Part shown: piece after piece, positions 1-8,400 of the stretch | How positions within the stretch are numbered: the first letter of the stretch is position 1 | Layout of the letters: the number at the start of each line of letters is the position of its first letter | Assembly: GCF_021916785.1 (NCBI RefSeq) | Contig: NZ_JAKCFC010000003.1 | Coordinates: 310,001-374,000, forward strand | DNA: 64,000 bases | Source of the DNA: Mycolicibacterium lacusdiani | GTDB taxonomy: Bacteria; Actinomycetota; Actinomycetes; Mycobacteriales; Mycobacteriaceae | Direction: 5' to 3' | Notes under the pieces: generated by a model | What the model saw: the letters and a program-made list of their open reading frames with translations, nothing else | Database searches by the model: none | Told to the model about the DNA's origin: nothing | Position numbers and translations under genes: made by a program

Positions 1-1
1 C

Positions 2-2899
2 TCAGACACCGCGGTGACGCTGGTGGAGAACCTCACCGACCTGGTCACCGAGGTCGTCGACGACCTCTACCTGGCGCACTTCGGACAGGAGCGCGAGGAT
101 CCGGCGCTCACGTACGCCGACGCGCTGAGCCTGGCGCGCGAAGTCGTGCACAACCCGGCGACGGAGCTTCGGCCGCTGGATCCCGAGCCGGGCTCGCGCG
201 CCGAGACGTGCATCCGCTTCGCCACCGATGTGTTGGCGGAGATGGAGAACCGCAAGCGGCGCATGGCCATCCTCGGCTACGACGACCTGCTGACCCGGCT
301 GGCAAAGGCACTCGATGCGCTCGACTCCCCCGCCCGCACCCGGATGCACCAGCGCTGGCCGATCGTCATGGTCGACGAGTTCCAGGACACCGACCTCGTG
401 CAGTGGCAGGTGATCGACCGGGCATTCAGCGGACGATCGACGCTGATCCTGATCGGCGACCCGAAGCAGGCCATCTACGCGTTCCGCGGCGGCGACATCG
501 TCACCTACCTGAGCGCGGCGCAGAGCGCGGGCGCTCAGATGACGCTGGCGACCAACTGGCGCAGCGACGCGGCCCTCGTCGATCGGTTGCAGGCCGTCCT
601 GAAGGGCGCCCAGCTCGGCGACCCGCGCATCGTCGTGCACGAGATCGAGGCCGCCCATCGGGGCACCCGGCTGGCCGGTGCCCCGTATCCCGACCCGTTC
701 CGGGTCCGCGTCGTGCAGCGACCGACGTTCGGCAAGAGGGGAACTCAGAACGTTCCGATCGACGACATCCGCAGGCACATCGGCCGCGACCTGGCCAACG
801 ACGTCGCCACGCTGCTCGCGAGCGGTGCCACGTTCGACGGCCGCCGGATCGAGGCGCGTGACGTCGCGGTGATCGTCGAGAAGCACAAGGACGCGCGGAT
901 CTGTCAGAAAGCGCTAGCGGCCGCGGGCATTCCATGCGTCTACACCGGCGACTCCGACATCTTCGAGTCCTCGGCGGCCGAGGACTGGCTTGCACTGCTG
1001 GAGGCGTTCGACCAGCCGCACCGCCCGGGTGTGGTGCGGGCCGCGGCCGCGACCGTCTTCTTCGGCCACACCGCCGAGTCGCTTGTCGCTGGTGGCGACG
1101 AGCTGACCGACGAGCTGTCGGAGACGTTGCGCGAGTGGGCGGGTCACGCCCGGGAACGTGGCGTCGCGGCCATCTTCGAGGCGGCGCAGGTGCGCGGGAT
1201 GGCCGACCGCGTGCTGTCCTGGCCCGACGGCGAGCGGCACATGACCGACCTCGCACACGTGACCGAGATGCTGCAGGACGTCGCCCACCGCGAGCGCTAC
1301 ACCCTGCCCGCGCTGCGCGACTGGCTGCGCGCCGAACGCGACGAGCGTGGCGACGGTCGCACGGAACGCAATCGCAGGCTCGACAGCGACGTGGCCGCGG
1401 TGCAGATCATGACCGTCTGGGTCAGCAAGGGCCTGCAGTACCCGATCGTGTACCTGCCGTTCGCGTTCAACCGGTGGGTGCCCGAGGACGAGAACGTCCT
1501 GTACCACGAGGGCGACCTACGGTGCCTGTACGTCGGCGGCAAGGACGGGCCCCACTACCACGCCGTCGCCAAGCAGGGCCGTGCCGAGAACGCCGGAGAC
1601 GACAGCAGATTGACCTACGTCGCGTTGACCCGGGCGCAGGCGCAGGTGGTGGCGTGGTGGGCGCCGGCGGCGAACGAGTCGACCGGCGGGTTGTCTCGCA
1701 TCCTGCGGGGCCGCGCCCCCGGCGAGGCGGTGGTGCCCGACGTCTGCGTCCCCAGCAAGACCAACGACGACGACGCGTGGGCGCGCCTGCAGGCGTGGGC
1801 CGACGCGGGCGGACCGGTGCTCGAGCAGTCGGTGCTGACTCCCGCACCGAAGGCACCGGTGCCGCAGCGGCCCACCGATCTCGGCGCCCGGCACTTCCAC
1901 CGCGGCATCGACACGTCGTGGCGGCGCACGTCCTACTCCGGCCTCATTCGCGTTACCGAGACGTCGAACGTCAGTAGCGAACCCGAGGTCGCGGAGTTGG
2001 ACGACGAGGCGTCCGCCGAGATCCCGTTGGCTCTGCCACCCGCCGGGCCCTCGGTGCCGTCGCCGATGGCGGACCTGCCGACGGGCGCGAAGTTCGGCAC
2101 CCTGGTGCACTCAGTGCTCGAGACCGCCGACCCGACGGCGGCCGATCTCGGCGCCGAACTCGCGGTTCGGATCCGCGAGCATCTGGTGTGGTGGCCGGTC
2201 GACGTGCCGCCCGACGACCTGGCCGCCGCGCTGGTCCCGATGCACGACACTCCGCTGGGACCGCTGGCGAACGACCTGACGCTGCGCGAGATCGGTCTGC
2301 CGGATAGGTTGCGCGAGTTGGACTTCGAGTTCCCACTTGCCGGCGGCGATCTGCGCGCCGACGCGCCTGACGTGCAGCTGCGCGACGTCGGGCGGCTGCT
2401 CACCGAGCACCTGCCCGCCGATGACCCGATGGCGTCCTACGCGGGGCGGCTCACCAGCGAGCCGCTCGCCGGCCAGACCCTGCGCGGGTACCTGAGCGGT
2501 CAGATCGACGCCGTACTGCGCGTGCCCTCACAGGATCACGGCGGGCACCGGTACGTCGTAGTCGACTACAAGACCAACTGGCTCGGCGACGGTGACGAAC
2601 CCTTGACCGCCGCCGACTACGACCGACCCCGCCTGATCGAGGCAATGCTGCACTCCGACTATCCGCTGCAGGCGCTGCTGTACAGCGTTGTGCTGCACCG
2701 GTTCCTACGGTGGCGGCAACGCGGTTACGATCCGGACCGCCACCTCGGCGGCATCCTCTACCTGTACGTCCGCGGGATGTGCGGGCCGGAGACGCCGGTG
2801 GTGGACGGTCATCGGGCCGGGGTATTCGACTGGCAGCCGCCCGCGGCGCTGATCGTGGCGATGTCGGATCTGCTCGACGCGGGGAGGGCGGTGGCATGA
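2..2899 (+). CDS. recB: RecB, exodeoxyribonuclease V beta subunit (5' end outside window)
   Basis: Helicase-nuclease subunit of RecBCD, which unwinds and degrades double-strand DNA ends. The reading frame is open to the left edge, so the N-terminus with the Walker A motif is missing; 965 residues are present. Visible are the UvrD-type Walker B motif VDEFQDTD about 120 residues in, GDPKQAIYAFRG just after it, the late helicase motif DSRLTYVALTRA, and near the C-terminus the PD-(D/E)XK nuclease core VVDYKTNW followed by YPLQALLYSV. The stop overlaps the recD start (ATGA), which fits a recCBD operon; recC should lie upstream. Family assignment is firm. Confidence 0.95.
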   Translation, partial: SDTAVTLVENLTDLVTEVVDDLYLAHFGQEREDPALTYADALSLAREVVHNPATELRPLDPEPGSRAETCIRFATDVLAEMENRKRRMAILGYDDLLTRLAKALDALDSPARTRMHQRWPIVMVDEFQDTDLVQWQVIDRAFSGRSTLILIGDPKQAIYAFRGGDIVTYLSAAQSAGAQMTLATNWRSDAALVDRLQAVLKGAQLGDPRIVVHEIEAAHRGTRLAGAPYPDPFRVRVVQRPTFGKRGTQNVPIDDIRRHIGRDLANDVATLLASGATFDGRRIEARDVAVIVEKHKDARICQKALAAAGIPCVYTGDSDIFESSAAEDWLALLEAFDQPHRPGVVRAAAATVFFGHTAESLVAGGDELTDELSETLREWAGHARERGVAAIFEAAQVRGMADRVLSWPDGERHMTDLAHVTEMLQDVAHRERYTLPALRDWLRAERDERGDGRTERNRRLDSDVAAVQIMTVWVSKGLQYPIVYLPFAFNRWVPEDENVLYHEGDLRCLYVGGKDGPHYHAVAKQGRAENAGDDSRLTYVALTRAQAQVVAWWAPAANESTGGLSRILRGRAPGEAVVPDVCVPSKTNDDDAWARLQAWADAGGPVLEQSVLTPAPKAPVPQRPTDLGARHFHRGIDTSWRRTSYSGLIRVTETSNVSSEPEVAELDDEASAEIPLALPPAGPSVPSPMADLPTGAKFGTLVHSVLETADPTAADLGAELAVRIREHLVWWPVDVPPDDLAAALVPMHDTPLGPLANDLTLREIGLPDRLRELDFEFPLAGGDLRADAPDVQLRDVGRLLTEHLPADDPMASYAGRLTSEPLAGQTLRGYLSGQIDAVLRVPSQDHGGHRYVVVDYKTNWLGDGDEPLTAADYDRPRLIEAMLHSDYPLQALLYSVVLHRFLRWRQRGYDPDRHLGGILYLYVRGMCGPETPVVDGHRAGVFDWQPPAALIVAMSDLLDAGRAVA

Positions 2900-4626
2900 C
2901 GGTCGTGGACGAGGCGCACTGGCGGCGCGCGGCCGGGGCCACCGGGCTGCTGCGCGAGTTCAACGACGCCGGAGTGCTCGACGCCTCCGACGTGCTGGTC
3001 GCGCAACGGGTGACCGCGCTCGGCGGGGAGGCAGACGACCGGGTGGCGCTGGCGGTCGCGCTCACCGTGCGGGCGTTGCGTGGCGGATCGGTGTGCCTGG
3101 AGCTGGCCGGGGTGGCCGAGCAGGTCGACGTGCCCGATCTGCCGTGGCCCGACGCCGACGGGTGGGTGGACGCCGTGCGCACGAGCCCATTGGTCGACAC
3201 GGCGCCGCACGTGTTGCGGATGCGCGGCGACGCCATCTACCTCGACCGGTACTGGCGCGAGGAGCAGCAGGTGGCCGACGACCTCCTCGCGATGGTATCG
3301 GCCGACCCGATGACGGCCGCCGCGACCGACGTCGACCGGCTGTTCCCGCCGGACTACGCCGAACAGCGCGCCGCCGCCGAACTCGCCCTGCGGCAACGCC
3401 TCACGGTCATCACCGGCGGCCCGGGCACGGGCAAGACGACGACGGTCGCCCGGCTGCTGGCCCTGCTGGCCGGTCACGCGCATGCCTCGGGTGCGCCGCC
3501 GCTGCGCATCGCGCTGGCAGCGCCGACCGGCAAGGCCGCCGCCCGTCTGCAGGAGGCCGTCCAGGCCGAGATCGATCAACTCGACCTCGTGGACCAGCGC
3601 CGCATCGCGGGACTGCAGGCCACCACGATGCACCGGCTGCTCGGCAGCAGGCCGGACAACTCGTCGCGGTTCCGCCACCACCGCGGCAACCGGCTGCCGC
3701 ACGACGTGGTGGTCGTGGACGAGACGTCGATGGTGTCGCTGACGATGATGGCGCGGCTGCTCGAGGCGGTGCGCCCGGAGGCGCGGCTGCTGCTGGTGGG
3801 CGATCCCGACCAGCTGGCATCGGTGGACGCGGGCGCCGTGCTGGCCGACCTCGTCGACGGGCTCGGCGAACGCGGTGACGTCCGGATCGCGGAGCTGAAG
3901 ACCCCGCACCGGTTCGGCGCGGCGATCGGTGCGCTGGCTGCCGCCATCCGCGACGGCGACGCGGACGCCGCGATCGAGGTGCTGCACGCGGGCGGCGACC
4001 ACGTCGAGTGGATCGACGCCGACGATCCGACATCGGCACTGCGTGCGGTGCTGCTGCCACCGGCCATGGACCTGCGGCGGGCGGCGATCCTGCGCGACGG
4101 GAAGGCCGCGCTCGCGACGCTCGACGCGCACCGCCTGCTGTGCGCGCACCGACGCGGCCCGCACGGGGTCGCGCACTGGAACCGTCAGGTCGAGCGCTGG
4201 CTGACCGACGCGACGGGTGAGCCGATCTGGACGGCCTGGTACGCGGGGCGACCGATCCTGGTCACGGCCAACGACTACGGGCTGCAGCTGTACAACGGCG
4301 ACGTGGGGGTGACACTGGTGGACGACGCCGGGCTGCGCGCGGTCGTCGCGGGCAGCGGCGCGACCGTCTCGCTGGCGACGAGTCGGCTGGCCGACGTCGA
4401 GACGATGCACGCGATGACTATCCACAAGAGCCAGGGCTCGCAGGCGCGGGAGGTGACGGTGCTGATGCCACCGGTCGACTCGCGGCTGCTCACGCGCGAG
4501 CTGTTCTACACCGCGGTGACGCGGGCGAAGGAGAAGGTGCGGGTGGTCGGATCGGCCGAAGAAGTGCGCGAGGCGATTTCGCGACGGGCGGTCCGCGCGA
4601 CCGGGCTGGCATCGAGGCTGCGGTGA
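2896..4626 (+). CDS. recD: RecD, exodeoxyribonuclease V alpha subunit
   Basis: SF1B helicase subunit of RecBCD, 576 residues. I see Walker A GGPGTGKTTT near residue 174, Walker B VVVDETSMVS near residue 271, GDPDQLASV shortly after, and the C-terminal UvrD-like motif TIHKSQGSQ near residue 506 followed by LFYTAVTRAKEKV. The ATG at 2896 overlaps the recB stop, which fixes the start by translational coupling. The stop overlaps the GTG of the next gene, so at least three genes share one transcript. The length is normal for actinobacterial RecD. Confidence 0.95.
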   Translation: MTVVDEAHWRRAAGATGLLREFNDAGVLDASDVLVAQRVTALGGEADDRVALAVALTVRALRGGSVCLELAGVAEQVDVPDLPWPDADGWVDAVRTSPLVDTAPHVLRMRGDAIYLDRYWREEQQVADDLLAMVSADPMTAAATDVDRLFPPDYAEQRAAAELALRQRLTVITGGPGTGKTTTVARLLALLAGHAHASGAPPLRIALAAPTGKAAARLQEAVQAEIDQLDLVDQRRIAGLQATTMHRLLGSRPDNSSRFRHHRGNRLPHDVVVVDETSMVSLTMMARLLEAVRPEARLLLVGDPDQLASVDAGAVLADLVDGLGERGDVRIAELKTPHRFGAAIGALAAAIRDGDADAAIEVLHAGGDHVEWIDADDPTSALRAVLLPPAMDLRRAAILRDGKAALATLDAHRLLCAHRRGPHGVAHWNRQVERWLTDATGEPIWTAWYAGRPILVTANDYGLQLYNGDVGVTLVDDAGLRAVVAGSGATVSLATSRLADVETMHAMTIHKSQGSQAREVTVLMPPVDSRLLTRELFYTAVTRAKEKVRVVGSAEEVREAISRRAVRATGLASRLR

Positions 4627-5276
4627 GGGTCGTCGCGCTCCTGATCGCCGTCGCACTCACCGCGGCCGAGGCGCCGTCGGCATACGGCGAGCCGATGGCC
4701 ACCCCGGCCGAACAGCTCATCGTCGTCACCGCGCCCACGGCGGACTCAGACGTCGGCCGGCTCGCCGCCTACGAGCGCACCGGGTCGGAGTGGACGCTGG
4801 TGCGCGGGCCGATGGACGCCGACCTTGGCGAACTCGGAGTGGGCGCCCCCGCCGACGACGTCTTCCGCACCCCGACGGGCACCTACCCGCTGGGCATGGC
4901 CTTTGGTCGCGAACCGAATCCGGGTACGTCGCTGCCCTATACGCGGGTGACGCGGAGCGACTGGTGGGACGAGGACGTCGACTCCCCCACCTACAACACG
5001 CTGGTGAACTCGCGCACGAAGCCGTCCGAGGATGCAGAGAATCTCTACACGTCCGGCGAGATGTACGACTACGCCGTCCTCGTCGAGCACAACCCGCAGC
5101 GCATCCCGGGCCGGTCCGCGGGGATCTTCCTGCACGTCACCGACGGCGAACCGACGTGGGGCTGCATCGCCGTCGAGCGCGACGAGATGCGGTCGCTGCT
5201 GCAGTGGTTGACGCCGTCGGCCAACCCGCGGATCACGATCGGCGTTGGTCCCGAGCCGGTACCACCCACGGAGTAG
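4623..5276 (+). CDS. Secreted L,D-transpeptidase-like (YkuD-fold) protein
   Basis: The 217-residue protein begins with a short hydrophobic signal-like segment (residues 2-22, ending AYG or EP). The C-terminal half carries the YkuD-type active-site pattern: a His in IFLHVTDGEPTWGCIAV with the presumed nucleophilic Cys in TWGC, replacing the commoner SHGC. TPTGTYPLGMAFG upstream is also typical of this family, which forms 3-3 crosslinks in peptidoglycan or attaches proteins to it. The GTG start overlaps the recD stop (GTGA), so it is co-transcribed with DNA-repair genes, probably by chance of gene packing. It belongs to the short COG3786-like branch, not the classical LdtMt type with Ig domains; substrate unknown. 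Confidence 0.8.
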   Translation: MRVVALLIAVALTAAEAPSAYGEPMATPAEQLIVVTAPTADSDVGRLAAYERTGSEWTLVRGPMDADLGELGVGAPADDVFRTPTGTYPLGMAFGREPNPGTSLPYTRVTRSDWWDEDVDSPTYNTLVNSRTKPSEDAENLYTSGEMYDYAVLVEHNPQRIPGRSAGIFLHVTDGEPTWGCIAVERDEMRSLLQWLTPSANPRITIGVGPEPVPPTE

Positions 5277-5380
5277 CTCTAGAGATGGCATGGACTGACG
5301 AATGCCGGTCGATGTCAGTCTGACCTGGCCCTGCGCGTGCGGAGTCGCATTGATTTGACGGCATTGCTAGTTTGCCGTTG

Positions 5381-5397
5381 ACGTTCATGAACGTTCA
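5381..5397. promoter_or_regulatory. Overlapping palindromes upstream of the giant Ig-like protein
   Basis: Two perfect palindromes overlap: ACGTTCATGAACGT (5381-5394) and TGAACGTTCA (5388-5397). A TTGACG hexamer (5378-5383), which could act as a -35 element, touches the first. They lie about 100 bases before the chosen start of the large secreted protein and in the only sizeable gap of this area (5277-5496). Symmetry suggests a dimeric regulator site; no regulator is identifiable nearby. Confidence 0.4.
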
Positions 5398-5496
5398 TGT
5401 TTGCATTGCGCGAACGTATTCATTCGAAGTGCATCCGACCCCTTTCCACCATGGGCTGTGGCCGCTGTGCGCGGACCGGCCGTGGTTGGGGGAGTC

Positions 5497-8400
5497 ATGG
5501 GTTGCAGTACCTACGTGGGTCGAGTCGGGGCACTGGCTGTGGCCCTGGGCGTCGGGTGGGCGGCGACCGTCGGAACGGGTGTCGCGACGGCCGACCCCGA
5601 GGCAGGCGCATCGTCGGGATCGGAGGCCACCGACGCCGGCAGTTCGGCATCACGGGACGCTTCGAGCACGCAGGGCGCCGGTCCCACCCTCGGCCAGGAC
5701 CCCGCCACCGAGTCGGTGACCGGTGGCACGGCGACCTCGACCTCGACGACGACCGCGACGAACGGTGGACCGTCGACGTCGGTGAGCAGTTCGGGCGGTG
5801 CGCTCACCTCCACCCGGGTCACCGAAGACACCGACGAGCCGACGACGTCCGAACCGACGGACGACGGGGCAACGCCCACCGCAACGCCCACCCCCATACC
5901 CACTCCGATCCCCGCGCCGAGCCCGACGTCGGCGCCCATCCCGACCGAGACTCCGGCTCCGAGGACGAACGAGACGCCCGCACCCGAACAGCTCCGGGCC
6001 GACGAGCCGTCCTCCGCGTCGGACGCCGGGAGCACCTCGGCCGTGGACACCACACCACCGTCGTCGACCATTGCCGGCGCCACGTTGGTCACCGGAACGG
6101 TGAACCCGCAAGCGAATTCGTCGACGGTCACGCCCGCTGTGCAAACCGCCGCCCCGACCGCTCTCGCCGCCGCCCGGGTGACGTCGGAGACGGCCCCTGC
6201 TGCGATCACGACTCAGCCGGCCGGTCCCATCGAGACCCTGCTGATCGCCCCGACGCGCATCGTCGTCGGCCTGCTCGGCCTCCTCGTCGGCCCGATTGCC
6301 GCATCTCCCCTGTCCCCGGCGGCACCGGGTCCGGTGTTCGAACTGCTGGTGGCGTTCTACCGGCGCATCGACAACTTCCTGTTCAACGCGACCCCGACGG
6401 CCAATCCGCGACAGCTCGGGCAGACCACCCCGGAGGGGATCGTCACGGGCACGCTGGGCGCGAGCGACGCGAACGGCGATCCGCTGCGCTACCAGGTCAT
6501 CACCCAGCCCACGTCCGGCACCGTCGTCGTGGCGCCGGACGGCACGTACGTCTACACGCCGAAACCCGGCACGGCGCAGGCCGGCATCACCGATGCGTTC
6601 ACCGTCACCATCGACGACGGCGCCGGCTTCCACCTGTTCGGTTTCTTGAGCCAGCGCTCGATCACGGTCACCGTGCCCGTCAACGTCTCCGGCACCAATC
6701 GCGCGCCCGAGTTCGGGACCCGGCCGGTCGTCACGGCGATCGACCCGACCACCGGTGCGGTCACCGTCACGTTCGGCGTCTCCGACCCCGATGGAGACCC
6801 GTTGCGCTACAGCGCAACCGCCACCGATCCGACGGCCACGGTGGCGGTGAGCGGCACGCAGGTGACCTACGTCCCCACCGATGCCGCGCGGCACGCCGCG
6901 GCGTTGCACCCGACCACGGACACGATCACCGTCGTGGTGACCGACCGCCTCGGTGCCTCGACCACCGCCACGGTGTCGGTACCGGTGCTCGGGCGCAACG
7001 CCGTCCCGGCCACCACCGGGGTCACCGTCGACACCACCGACCCCGCCACCGGGCGAATCACCGGTTCGCTGAACGTCTCCGACGCCGACCGCGACACGCT
7101 GACCTTCACGCCCACTACGGTCACCACCACCAAGGGCACGTTCACCGTCGACGCCACCGGACGGTTCACCTACCAGCCGACCGATGCTGCGCGCCACGCC
7201 GCGGCCAAGCTCGGTGCGACTTCCGCGACCTACGACAGCGCAGACTTCGCCGTGAGCGACGGCTACGGCGGCAGCATCCTGGTATCGGTCACGGTCGGCA
7301 TCGCCCCGCAGAACGAGGCTCCGGTCCTGGCCTCGAACCCCACGGTCTCGGCACCCGCCGCCAACGGAACCGTGACCGGCACAGTCCGGTTCACGGACAG
7401 CGACGACGATCCACTCGGTTTGTCGGCCACGACGGATCCTCGGGGCCAGCTCGTCTTCGCTGCCGACGGTTCGTTCACCTTCACCCCCACGGAGGCCGCC
7501 ACGCTGGCCGCCGGCGCCGTGGCGGCCACCGCCGCAGACCGGCAGGTCATCTACACCGTCACCGCGACCGACGGCTACGGTGGCGTCTCGACGGTCAACG
7601 TCACCGTGCCCATCCGGCCTCAGCCGGTTGCGCCCGTCGCCGGCGTGGGTTTCGAAAGCGCCCGCGAGGACACGGTATTCAGCGGAACGCTGGTGGGGCT
7701 CGCCACCGACGCCAACGGTGACCCGCTGACCTTCGAAGTCTCCGAGAACCCCACCCACGGGACGCTGGTGCTGGCACCCAACGGCACCTACACCTACACA
7801 CCGGGTCGCGACTACGCCGGCATCGACGTGTTCTCGTTCACCGCCTCCGACGGCGTGCAGCGGAGCGAGCGCGGGTACGTGACGATCGGCGTCAATCCCA
7901 TCAACGACGCCCCCGTGGCAGGGACCGTGTCACTCACGACGTCGCAGAACACCCCCGCGTCGGGCACCCTCACCGCCACCGACGTCGACAGCACCACCCT
8001 GACCTACTCCGGCGGCGGCAAGACCACCAAGGGCACGGTCGTCATCAACGGCGATGGGACCTTCCGGTACACCCCCGACCAGAACGTCTCGGGGTCGGAC
8101 ACGTTCACCTTCACCGTCTCCGACGGCGCGCTCACCTCCACGGGCACCGTCAACGTCACCGTCGAGCCGGTCAACCAGGCGCCGACCGGCTCCGTCGAGG
8201 TGCGAGTCACCGATCCGGACACCGGGGAACTCCGGATCATCGTGACAGGCACCGACCCCGACGGTGGCACCGTCACGATCACCGAACCCAGCGACCCCAC
8301 CCGGTACGACCTCGTCTTCGTCTCGCGCGCGCCCTCGAACGGCGTCACGGTGTCGCAGTACGTCTTCCGCCCGTCGGACGCAGCCCGCACAGCCGCAGCA

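Noticed and set aside
2809..4656. 615-residue open frame on the minus strand
   Set aside because: It is antisense to recD, rich in Arg, His and Gln as expected of a shadow frame in high-GC DNA, and has no family motif.
5650..7758. 702-residue minus-strand frame and 774-residue frame at 5397-7721
   Set aside because: Both are shadows of the repeat-rich Ig-like gene; low complexity and no signal or motif.
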